A DNA stretch of 64,000 bases from Takakia lepidozioides (taxonomy: Eukaryota > Streptophyta > Takakiopsida > Takakiales > Takakiaceae). The translations under genes and the position numbers were made by a program. Numbering within the stretch: position 1 is the first letter of the stretch; the number at the start of each line of letters is the position of its first letter. Positions 1 to 9,844 of this stretch are shown in pieces. Under the pieces are notes generated by a model. The model was not told the DNA's origin, did no database searches, and worked only from the letters and a program-made list of their open reading frames with translations. The stretch is taken from assembly GCA_030704615.1 (NCBI GenBank), contig CM060731.1:21080001-21144000 (forward strand), given 5' to 3'.

Positions 1-567
1 ATTCGATAGAGAAGTAGTCTTCGACAGTCAGCATGCTATTCCATCCAAAGAGGCAGCCATTGCCCAGCAGCCAACACACTAGATACGCTGTCTTCCGACC
101 CTGAATACAGGTGAAGGCGAGCTCAACACAACATCTGTTTTCAGGGCACAACTAACTTTCATTTCTTCTAAAGATTTCATGAAGGAAAAGCTACACGTGA
201 CCCAAAATAAATCCCTTGTGATAGGAGAAAGTGAACGGAGTTATTGCACATCAACATGACAAATGTCCAGATTGAGCACGTAGAAAAGGTAACGTTTCGA
301 CATTGAGACGTGGAAAACAGGAAATCGTTGGTGTCATACGAAAAGTGTAATTAATGTGTATTGTTACAGTTTCCTCATTGCCCAGGCGTTTGGGTAGCAG
401 GACAGGAAAGACGGAGGACAATGGGAACGGATGAGACTGAAAAGATTGAGCAAGCTTAAATTGGACAAGGAAACTCTTCAAATGAATAGATGTGATCACT
501 TTCGAAGTGTTTCCAGTCGTGGCAAATTTATAGAGAGATAACACTATGCACACTCTATGAAGTGTGA
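1..567. other. No recognisable gene
   Basis: Only short overlapping ORFs without recognisable motifs are seen on either strand. The stretch is ordinary mixed-composition intergenic DNA. It may be decayed transposon sequence, but nothing identifies a family. Confidence 0.5.
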
Positions 568-644
568 GAGCGAAAAAGGACTTCAACCTTCGACTATAGA
601 ATTCAAAGCCCAATGCTATACCAACTGAGCTACACATTCCGGCT
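568..644 (-). repeat. Degenerate tRNA-derived sequence (SINE head or tRNA pseudogene)
   Basis: Read on the minus strand, positions 632-615 give a textbook pol III A box (TAGCTCAGTTGG). Positions 588-578 give a weak B box (GGTTGAAGTCC) at normal tRNA spacing. A loop with anticodon-like TTG lies between. The acceptor and anticodon stems pair poorly, so this is a tRNA relic or the 5' part of a SINE rather than a working tRNA gene. Confidence 0.5.
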
Positions 645-1538
645 CTTGAGAGAACTCCGAGCGCCTTGATTAACAAGGCATAGAGAGAAATCTACCTTGA
701 TGGGCTCCGTGCCCACGAACGCCACTGAATCCTTGGACTCCCCCATGCCTCCTTATTGCCCACGGAAAGTTCAGTCTCACGCCATGGCACGTCAAAACCG
801 AATTGTGCTACCCAACTGCAACCTACATGTAGCTGGTGCACAAAGAGGCCAGTATAAGAGGGATGGCAGACGATCAGAAGAACCCAATTGGAAAGTGCTG
901 TCGCAGACAACACAAGCAAGGATCAAGCACGGATAGAATGCAGCTGGGCTTGAATTGAAGGTGGGCGCTGCCCACCCTCCAAGTGTAAGAAAGAAGGTCA
1001 ATTTTCTGCAGTATTCCCAAAATAAGTCCTCCCCCAAACCACCACTTGCTCGTCAAAACATGACTGTTTGACTGCATCTCCATCTCCTTGCGGACTCCAC
1101 CACCAAAACAGATTCCAAGCACACATGGAGGCAAAAAAATTCTAACATGCAGCAAAAGTTACACGGAGAATAACATACTGTCCAGGTTTGACTCTATTCT
1201 ATGGAGCAGACAAGCAGGATCCGTCCAATTGACCCGGGTCAAACCAATCCAGTTGCTCCACTGTTGTCCATGTCAACTGAAGAGCCAAGTGTTGTCTTCA
1301 TCAACCATGACACTGTTTACAGTGATGGCTGTCAGGAAGGGGGAGGCATCCATCTGGGCACACATTCATCACTACCCCTGCATTCTCCATGTTTGCATGC
1401 AAAGGATGTACATTGTGTTTTTGTGCCTGCAGATGATCTTACTATTGTGGTTGGTGGCAACGGAATTGTTTTGTGGGGTAGTATGATCCATTAGGCAAAG
1501 CATTTTCTCAATATATTTTTCACAACATGTACATCTTT
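645..1538. other. No recognisable gene
   Basis: Several ORFs under 135 codons overlap on both strands, including a plus-strand one at 1,201-1,494. None carries a recognisable domain. The right border is set by the start of the duplicated block at about 1,539. Confidence 0.45.
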
Positions 1539-2652
1539 ACTGTTGCCAGTCTGCTGCAAGGCTGCTATTGCGTGCTATTCAAAACTTCTCACTGGAGGAT
1601 TGGTCCCTCTCTCAGCAACCCTTGCAACTCAGCTCGTCTTTGAAGCCTTCCGTGGTGTCTCAAAGGTCTACTTGCATCCACATGTTTTCCTTTTCAATTT
1701 TGTGTTTGATCATTAGGAGCAATGACCACATACACAGGGTATGGCTATCTGCTGGTCGGCCAAACTATTCTACTGTGAGCATCCTCTCTTGCTCCTGCGC
1801 ATAAAGAGCTTCCTCACTAAACATCAATTCTGAGACGTTTCTGTTAAAAGCTAAAAGAAAGATTGATTCCCAGGCATTGCGCTCCATGCCTAGAGGCATG
1901 CAGGCAATGCTTCCCACAATCTCCTCCGCGGGTATTTTGTGGACGGCGTCATTGAAGGCATACGCTCCATCTGCCAAAATCTCTCGAACCCTAGAGCTGA
2001 CGATGCCGACTTCTTCCCATTCGTCTTTGCTGAAGCCGCTGAAATAGTGGCTCCACGACTCCTTCTCTTCCCTCTTTCTACCAATTTTCCCTTGCACCTC
2101 CTCCCGGGCCAAAGTCAATGTCACTTTGTTCCCCAAATCCACCCCTCTTTTCAAAAACCTTCTCAATGCCTTGTGGTCATCAACCATACTAGACATCTGG
2201 TTCTTGATGCTAGATATCTGGTTCTCGAGTTCAAAAATCACTTTCGCATGCTCTTCCCCACAACCATGCTAGACATCTGGTTCTTGATGCTAGATATCTG
2301 GTTCTCGAGTTCAAAAATCACTTTCGCATGCTCTTCCCCACGCTTCATAAATCTTTCCACCTTCTTCTCGAGATCCACAGTTTGGGTTTGCAACGCACAT
2401 CTCACCTCGTTAACCATATCTCTACATGCAGCAGCGATCCCCGCCAATTCTGCCCTGACTTCGGCTAGGGTCTCAACCTTCATCACAACCATGGCCTTAA
2501 GGTCGGTGACCTGATTCATTAAACCCTTCCCATCTTGCTGTAAGCCAATCGTGATGAGACCTTTACCTGGAGCAAGATCAGAATATGCAACAGCGGACTC
2601 CGAAATCTGTTTGACATACAAATCTGATGGCTTCACCCTAGGGAGATTCAGC
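1539..2652. repeat. Duplicated block, copy 1 (mate at 34,506-35,502)
   Basis: This block is nearly identical, in the same orientation, to 34,506-35,502. Homology starts at tactgttgccag and stops at gggagattcagc in both copies. Copy 1 lacks a short segment near 1,568 and a longer one near 1,755 that copy 2 has. It retains about 80 bp near 1,900-1,975 that copy 2 lacks. It contains the 3' part of a coiled-coil gene on the minus strand. The ends show no TG..CA signature, so these are not obviously LTRs. Confidence 0.8.
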
Positions 2653-3046
2653 CCCCACCCACCAAGTGACACGGCCACGCACCTCTGAAGAAATGTTGGA
2701 CGTATCCCGCCGGCAAAGCGTTTGAAGAACGGTCTCGGTTGCGGATCGTCTTCTGAGGGGTGAGTCTCTAGCAAAAGTGTGTATGACCTGCCATCGTCAC
2801 TGAAAGTACCCCATGCCCAGCTTGCGGTCGTCTTTTTGCGTGCATCAGCGCGACACCAGCGCACGTGTGCGGCTCTTCATTAGTCTTACACAAATGGTAC
2901 TTCTCCATTTCAGCCCAGTGTCTTGCACACGCAACCTCCTGCCTCTGCATGGCATTGGCTTTCAGCTCTAGATGTACTGGGTGCATTTCAGCTAGGACTG
3001 CCAAGGCCTCGTCTGAATTCCGGTGGCACTGCGTCATGAGGTCCAA
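1765..3046 (-). pseudogene. Coiled-coil protein fragment, frame-broken copy 1
   Basis: The minus strand encodes a charged, helix-rich protein with long heptad-like stretches (for example DLEKKVERFMKRGEEHAKV and a segment near 2,900 with MQRQEVACARHWAEMEKY). I do not recognise a family. The frame is lost near 2,860, and again at 2,191-2,350 where an 80-bp tandem duplication (not a multiple of three) shifts it. Copy 2 at 34.9-35.4 kb lacks that duplication and reads straight through the same region. Both are therefore probably remnants of one ancestral gene or element ORF. The right end abuts the LINE fragment. Confidence 0.5.
2191..2350. repeat. 80-bp tandem duplication inside the coiled-coil fragment
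   Basis: The segment starting agacatctgg at 2,191 repeats at 2,271 with exact 80-bp spacing and near-perfect identity. Copy 2 of the block has a single unit here. The duplication therefore postdates the split of the two copies, and it destroys the reading frame. Confidence 0.85.
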
Positions 3047-3592
3047 CTTGTACTCCGTCTGCCCTTACACAGGCTGGCTCGTGATCCTGCTGATATACCA
3101 GCATGGTATCTTTTCTTGTTATTTCCTCAGTGGTGTTTGGTTTTGCCCCCTCGTGGCGGTCAGTCAGGGCACAGAGAGACGCGCATCCGTCTTCGCCGTT
3201 TTTTATCTGGAGATTGGGAGAGTCTGCAAGATGAGCATCAATTACGGGCACCAACCCTTGTGGCACGCGCCCCTCTCGCTTCCTCCACGCAGCCACCCTC
3301 ATCGGCCCACTGGCGTCTTCGTCATAGTCTCATGTTAGGCCGCGTTGGCGAGTACTCACGCGCGGCCAAGGCTTTAGCACCTTCCACACCAGCGCCTCCA
3401 TCAGTGGATATTGTCACTGCCCTCGAAGCCCTTCACCCATCAGCTCAGGATATTCTGCCGCTTTTTGTCGAGGACTTCGAGCCAGACCAGGATCTCAAGC
3501 TAGATCGGGAGGTCTTCACTCAGGCCTTCTCGCGCAGTCCCCATCTTGGAGCGGCAGGTCCATCCGGTTGTCATGGTTTTAGTTATGGTTAA
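3023..3592 (+). mobile_element. LINE-like retroelement fragment, region just before the reverse transcriptase
   Basis: The 189-codon plus-strand ORF matches, by eye, the segment immediately N-terminal to the reverse transcriptase in a broad group of non-LTR elements. It has a basic stretch, then GRVGEYSRAAKAL, then a Pro/Ala-rich linker, an acidic region and the GAAGPSG motif that normally introduces RT domain 1. The ORF stops right after GPSG, so the RT itself is missing. The 3' half of a similar element lies at 33.4-34.4 kb beside the other coiled-coil copy. Family assignment is from memory of the pattern, not a search. Confidence 0.55.
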
Positions 3593-3617
3593 CTAGAATT
3601 ACCTACTTCTAGTTAAC
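3588..3617. repeat. Perfect 11-bp inverted repeat at the LINE/repeat junction
   Basis: gttaactagaa at 3,588-3,598 is mirrored by ttctagttaac at 3,607-3,617 with an 8-bp loop. It sits exactly where the LINE-like frame ends and the next repeat begins. It may be the terminus of that repeat. Confidence 0.6.
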
Positions 3618-3974
3618 TAAGACATTTTGGATATTTATATTTGTATTTTGTGTGTTGGGACTTCATTTGGTCTCACATGCCAAGTGAGGTGTCAAACCTC
3701 ACTTGGGACATGGGGATGGGTTTTCCCCTTGTGAGTGTTGAGGAGGGCTCATCTTCTTGTAGTTGAGCCTCCATGAGCCTCCATGAGCCTCTCCCACCTC
3801 CATAGCTCTAGGTATTGAGAAGGAGTGTGGTGAGGGCTTTGTAGGGTGGATTCCTTTAGCAAAGGTGCCCTTGGCTTGACTTAGTTTATGTGATTGAGTG
3901 GATTCATGAGTGGAGTGTTTCCATTGTGTGTTCATTTCCATTATCACTACAAGAAGATCACCTTATGCTTGTGA
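3593..3974 (+). repeat. Repeat family X, copy A (mate at 25,575-26,030)
   Basis: This copy aligns in order, with many gaps, to 25,575-26,030. Shared blocks include aactagaat near the start, ggtgtcaa, gttgagcct, ggtgccc(t/c)tggcttgact, gtggatt(t)catg, gtgtgttc and ttatcact(a)caag. It is probably a diverged solo LTR or other retroposon. Homology runs right up to 3,974, where the CACTA terminus begins, so the CACTA element appears to have inserted into this repeat. Confidence 0.6.
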
Positions 3975-4400
3975 CACTACTACGTTTAGGGGGGTTAGCG
4001 ACGTCGGGATCCCAAGCGCGTCAGACGCGACGACCCTCCTGCAACTGCTGCGCCGCGTAGGTGCTCGGCCCGGAAATAGCGACGTCGGCACGTCGCCGCA
4101 GCGCCGCTCCGGTGACGCTTCGCCAGCTTGCGATTCAGGTACGTCGCTGCAGTTGAGGCATGACCCGCCAGCAAGCTGGGGGTTGCGACGTCCGGCGTCG
4201 CACGTGCCCTCTACGACGCTCGGAAATCGCAACAACACCCCCTCACACTTAGGCGCGTGGGGAGGGCCGAGCCAGTTCGCGCTGGGGATTGCGACATCCC
4301 AACGTCGCAGCAATGCCACAATGGCGACGTTGCGATTCCCCGCAGTCGCAGGCCTGCTGGGGCGTCGCAAGTACCCTCTTGCCTGGGGGTCTAGGATTGG
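3975..4400. repeat. CACTA A terminus and subterminal repeat zone
   Basis: CpG-dense sequence with repeated gcgacg, cgtcgc and gcgacgtc motifs in both orientations starts directly after the CACTA terminus. Motifs resume at about 4,800-4,880 beyond the foldback element. Such subterminal repeats are the transposase-binding zone in CACTA elements. An ORF crosses it on each strand, but these look like composition artefacts. Confidence 0.65.
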
Positions 4401-4424
4401 GGATTGCTGCTACATAATTTTTAT

Positions 4425-4755
4425 TTTTATTTTTGTGTTTTGTTCTATGAATTCGACCCTTGCACCACTACATCCGTGCAAACTATTGGACCATATACTT
4501 AATGTTTGCAATGCGTGTGCAAATTTTGGGAGTGAACAAAAATCATTTGGACTGAAAACCATATTTGCTTCCCTCATTTGCACTCCGAAGTTGAGTTCTT
4601 TTCAACTTCATGCACTCTCCATAGAGAGTTCCGCAATTGTGAGTGAAGGAAACTCTTTGTTTTTTTTTAATTTTTGTTTGGTCCAATTTTTTCCATGGAT
4701 GTAGTGGTCTGGGGTCTGCATTCACAGAACAAAATAGAGCTAAAACAAAAATCAT
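4425..4755. mobile_element. Foldback MITE inserted in the CACTA subterminal region
   Basis: An imperfect inverted repeat of about 65-75 bp bounds this segment. Left arm 4,428-4,491 includes ttttgttctatgaattcg and ccactacatccgtg. Right arm 4,680-4,752 reads, in reverse complement, ttttgttctgtgaatgc and ccactacatccatgg. The inner 190 bp has no coding capacity. It interrupts the gcgac-rich zone, which resumes on its far side, so it inserted after the CACTA element. No clear target-site duplication was resolved. Confidence 0.65.
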
Positions 4756-4880
4756 TGCGTAGGAAAAATCCTCAATCATAGATGTTGTAAATGGAGGGAG
4801 TTGCGACCTCCAGGGGTCGCCTTACGACGGTATTGCGATGCCCCAATAGGTCTGCGACGGCGGGGAATCGCAATATTGCC

Positions 4881-5553
4881 AAAACAAAGTTTGATGCATC
4901 AAAATGCAATTGAAAATATCCATATGGTGGATTCTCTTTGCCCCATCAATGATTTCTAGTGTCTTTGCAAAGGTCATGACAGAGGCCAACCTGAATGGAT
5001 CCATTGTTGCAAATCTTTTTAGTCCTCCTTCTGTGCTACAATATAATAGGTCTATCTTGCATGTGGGAGACCGTGATCAACCCGGGCGGCCTTATTGTTA
5101 AAGACAAAGGCAAGAAGAGGGGGTGGGGACACTAGGAAAGGAAAAGGGAGGGCCATGGGATTAGAGGGTTGAGGGTAGATTGTTTTGGCAATGGCTTTGG
5201 CAACATTGTTGTCTGTCACACCAATTTCGAAGATTCTTTCTGTTGCATCGAGATCATGGTAACCAAATCGATTGAAGGGTTTCCAGGGGTAAGTCTTGGT
5301 CAGCACTTGTAGAACAAGAACCATGTCTTCCAACATTCTTGCCCTCGCACAAAAACTTAACAATCCTAGAGTCACTTTTCGAGTCACAACTTCACTAAAA
5401 TCATTCCTAGATCGCCACACCTACAAAGGATTTTTTTCATGGATTTTTCATTAATCAATCATAGAAATAAGCTACGTGCATGTATATGTACAATCAATCG
5501 AAGGGATGGGTACAGTTATGTGCGAGAATTATTATGTAGCTTTGATTACGTAT
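4881..5553. other. CACTA A interior, no recognised gene
   Basis: The sequence between the subterminal zone and the transposase stop holds a 122-codon minus-strand ORF (5,052-5,420) without recognised motifs. It is probably transposon 3' flank. Confidence 0.4.
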
Positions 5554-8500
5554 CTAATCGACTTGAACATCATCATCCGGAGCTTCTTCGTCCTCATCAA
5601 GCTGCAAGTCTTCTTGCTCATCAGAGTCATTGTCATAAATGGCTTGGTCACCAAAAAGCACATCTGAATCATCTTCCACCTCGGTTTCAATGACCATGTC
5701 TTCATCTTCTTCTCCAACATCCGCATCTGATGGAGCCTCATCGTATAGGGTCCGGGATGCATTGTCCGGGGCGTCATCATTCTCTTGTACCCCCTCTATC
5801 TAACCTCGGCCAACACCAGCGTCATCATGACCAGTCTCTTCCTCCTCTGCATTTGCCTCGCCCCATGTAGATCCCCGACCATGATAGATACGTCTTCCTC
5901 TTGGCTGAGCATGCACAACCACCTTCCAATTTCATGATTCGGAGAAGAAAACTTGCTCCATATCTGAAAGCCATGAAAAAAGCTCATCGGAGGGACGATG
6001 AGTAGACTCGAGCCTATCTGTATTGACGCACATGAAACCACACTCGTCTTCTACCATTGTTGCGGATGGCCCCACAAGATGTGGCTGGAACCACCTTGCC
6101 TTGAAGATAAGAGGCTGGTGCCTTGTATACTGAAGTTGGAGTATGCTCTCAAGCTCTCCAAAGTAGTTGAGTGTGCTCATGGTAGGTCGTGTATCTCCCC
6201 TGCCCCACACGGAGTCTTGCCAATATGAGGCACACAAGCCAGAATCAAACGTTGTTTTGCGCTTCATGTCAAGAGCACGAATGCGGAAATGACGACCATG
6301 AACCCAAACCGCCGTGTATGAGGTCGCAAATTGAGAGGGGCCCCTTGCAATGTCTTGCACCAAATCTGAAACCACCTCACCTTTCGCAATGTTATCCTCT
6401 ACTTCAGTCCGAAGCCAATGGCAGAATGAACTTAGAGGCTGCAATTCCATGGGCAATTCTTGTGAAGGCACATTCCTACGCCGGCCCCTTGCTCGCGGAG
6501 CGCGTGTAGTCGCCCTTGCATGGTTCCGCCTCCACGCAACCATCTCCTCTGGTTGTTGCTGAACAAGGTTATTATATCTTGTCTCCCACTCATGTATGGA
6601 TGGGGTGTTCTTCAGTATGAACTCATGCGCTTGGTTAATCACCATGATGGGTAATTTTACCCTCTTTGAATTTTTGGGCAAAACGATGTCTTTGGTTCGT
6701 ATATCCTCATCTTCCTTCCACATCGGAGGGGCTTCCTTATCCACCCTTGCCAAGTACTCCATGCAGTAGAACATAGCCTCTTGCAATGTATACCCCTCCG
6801 CCATGCTACCCTCCAGGTGTGCCATTTGTGTTACATGTGCTTTCTTCATGTATCGCTCAAGGTAGTACATCCACCGAGAAGGAACGGGGCCGGCAATCGA
6901 AGCCTCTTCCACTAAGTGCACTACCAAGTGCACTTGGATGTCAAAGAAGGAGGGAGGAAGGTGCATCTCCAACATACACATGACCACCACCGCCGCCTCC
7001 TTCTTCATGCGTGGAAAGTCCGCTTCCTCCAGCTCTTTGGAGCAAATCCACCGGAACAATGCTCCCAATCTATAGACTGTCTCGCGAACCTCGGGAGTCA
7101 ATGTCTCACGTACTGCAATGGGCAAGATATCTTGCAATAGATTGTAGTAATCATGAGACTTCAAACCATGGACCCCGTCTTCATTGAACTTCATACGAAG
7201 GGATGACCCATAACCAGTTGGTGTTCGGACAGCTCCTATGGTGGCTGTCACTTTCTTGTATTCCTCCTTTGTCCATTGCCAAGGTGCGCGCCTATACTTC
7301 CACCGTACAACACCCTTTGGGTCCACACCATTTTCTTCGGCCCATAGATGGGGCATGCGACCCTGCTCCTCAAGTTCCTTTCTAACACCGAGAGAATCTC
7401 CTTTTGCAGCCACTCCCTTCTTTGTCGGCGTGCCATGAAGAACACGAAAAAGGAACGAGCAAACATTCTTCTCAATATGCATGGGATCTAGAAGATGACG
7501 AATCTTTAGGTCCTACATATATCCCCACCCACAAATTCTTACACGTCTATTTTGTCATGAAAGTGACAATGGAAATCATACAAAACATGCAATATCACAT
7601 GCATGCATAGCAATATTGATGGTGTTTTTGTGGAATATGTACCGCCCAATATTCGTAGAAGATTGAAAGCCGCTTCATGCCGGGCACCTCCACTTCACCG
7701 GACCCCTCCGGATGGGCCTCCTTCCATCGGTCTTCCCAAAAGTGCCCGGATGGTGTCACAGGTGGGGGTCGTAACTCCACTTTGCCATCAAACAAGTGTT
7801 TGTCTCTTCTTCTCCAATGATGGCTCATAGGAAGAAACTTGCGGTAGTTGGGATATACCATCTTGCGAAGATTGTTGGAGCTTTGTGCATCAAGTTCATC
7901 GCCACAATACAGGCATGCGTGGTACCCTTTAGTGCTCAACCCCGAGCAAACAGTAAGTCCTGTAGACATTCCGCCACATTAGGAAAGACAAAAAGTTTAC
8001 ATGTGCATCTACCCCACTACGGTGCAGAAGACTGTCGCCGCTACTTCAATCAATCCCAATCCTCATCAATATCCCTTGACAGGTAAATGTACGCGGGTTT
8101 CTCATAGGGAACATAATATACCTGGATAATCATGCATTGTCCAAAGCAAGATGCCTCTCATCTGAAAAGATTGTCCGGCCATAGGGTCAAGTGAAGCGTC
8201 CAATGCCGGAACCCCCCTCCATAACTCCTTCAGTTCATCAACTAGAGGTCGCAAGTACGTGTCCATGTCTTTCACTTGTTTTTTCTCTATGAGACATTCA
8301 CATCATTAATTATTTCAATGCTCCACCATGCTAATTATACTTCATAATGAATGACACATTTTACTACATGATTACGTCACTCATCAATCTTCCATCGGAA
8401 TTGCGCCAAAGAGAAGAAGATTAATGTAAAATCCAAAGTAATAATAAGCATGAAATGGAAACACTCACCCGGTACAATGGCAGCCAACATGATATGGCCT

Positions 8501-9475
8501 TTTTTTATTGAAAGATACGGAGGGATGTTGTAATTCACCATGGTCACCGGCCAAGTGGAATGACTACATGACTGGACAGAGAATGGGTTGACCCCATCCG
8601 AGGAGAAGCCGAGGCGGACATGTCGTGGGTCCTCCAAGAGAAAAGGCCACATCTCTTCAATATGCGTCCATGCTTGTGAATCTTGTGGCCCGCACACCTT
8701 TCCCGGGGGGCTCCGATGCGAGGCGTGCCATCCCATCACTTCTACCGATGAGGGGCTTCGGTACTGTGCCTGCAGTTGCGGGATGATTGGAAAGTAGTGC
8801 ATTTTCTGGCACCATCCCCATGTCGGCCCCATATCATAATCAGTGTCATTCATATCTCTAAGTAAAACCTTGCGTCTTGTAGCGGTTGCAAAAAGGTAGA
8901 ATGCAATATACAAGTGTATTGTGGCGCGGGTATACCTTGCGCGGGGCTTTCTTCCGTTGAACATCATCCCGATATCGGTGTTTGTTGCACTTTGGACACT
9001 TGGTGAGTTTCACATCCTCTCCGTAGTACAGGGTTTTATCACATGGACATGCATGAAAAATCTTATAGCCCATCCCCACAACATCCAAGGCTGCTCTTGC
9101 CTCTTTTCTTGATCGTAGCATTCTCGGCTTCAAATGTGGGGCAAAGATGTAGTCCGCAATAGTCCGCATTATGGCAGACATACCCACATTGCTTATGCCA
9201 AACCGGATTCGCAAATTCAGCAACAACAAGATGGTTGAAAGTCTACTCACTTTGGCCCCTTCGTATAAGGGAGTTTTGGTTTCTTTTTCCATGTCATTCA
9301 AAGAGTCTGTGACCTCATCTACCATCTGATGCATTAAGAGGTCCTCCATTGCTGCCACATCCTCATGCATAATTCCATTGTCATTGTTGTCCTCATCATC
9401 GGAGACCGCCATTTCAGACGGGGTTGGGTCCCTTTGATACGCACCCCCCTCCGAAGGAACAAAATCCCGGTTCAT
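5554..9475 (-). pseudogene. CACTA transposase (Transposase_21 with DUF4218/DUF4216), multi-exon
   Basis: The exons follow the canonical plant CACTA order. From ATG 9,475: an acidic N-terminus, then a zinc-binding ACPCDKTLYY..KCPKCNKHRYR region; YFPIIPQLQ..EVMGWHASH and FSSDGVNPF (8,465-8,800); LLWTMHDYPG (about 8,120-8,290); STKGYHACLYCGDEL and HLFDGKVEL (7,640-7,995); LLDPMHIEKNVCSFLF, the DUF4218 block and a DUF4216-like block (5,932-7,510); then an acidic tail ending at 5,554. These are the signatures of the DDE-type transposase that binds CACTA termini and excises the element. Two in-frame stops (at 5,932-5,934 and near 5,800) cut off the tail, so this copy is probably non-autonomous. Exon borders are approximate. 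A 516-codon exon is fully open. Confidence 0.85.
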
Positions 9476-9844
9476 GACAAGATCATGAACTTCATGAATT
9501 AACGTCGTGGGGTTGTAGGCCGGAATCCTAAGATGCCAAAAACAACCAGGTCATTATCAGTTTCCATACATGGCGTTGTTCATTATCATACAAGATAAAA
9601 CCCAAAGTACATTATTATACACACGAGGGGATTACATACATTGCTTCACCACATGAAGGAGACACTATATAATTCAAAATACCCAAATTCACATATAACG
9701 TCCACCCAAACTCCCTTGAATATAGCATGAAAAATTGCATCCAAATACACATCAATGCCTATGTATATATATATACACGGTGGAGGAAGCCACCTCAATG
9801 TATAAAATGTTTTCCTACGTCCATCTACACATGATGAAAGTCGG
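9476..9844. other. Spacer between SET gene and transposase
   Basis: About 370 bp lie between the SET gene stop and the transposase ATG. A putative splice donor-like stretch and AT-rich sequence with a tatatatata run near 9,765-9,775 could serve as a promoter for the transposase, but no element is clear-cut. Confidence 0.3.

Noticed and set aside
568-644. Functional tRNA-Gln gene
   Set aside because: The acceptor and anticodon stems do not pair and the B box is degraded.
3945-3962. cactacaagaag as the CACTA terminus
   Set aside because: It resembles the classic plant CACTA end, but it belongs to repeat X (copy B has ttatcactcaagag at the same place). The element with the gcgac subterminal zone starts at 3,975.
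3910-4704. 264-codon plus-strand ORF
   Set aside because: It spans CACTA subterminal repeats and a foldback MITE and shows only composition-driven Ser/Arg/Thr-rich sequence.
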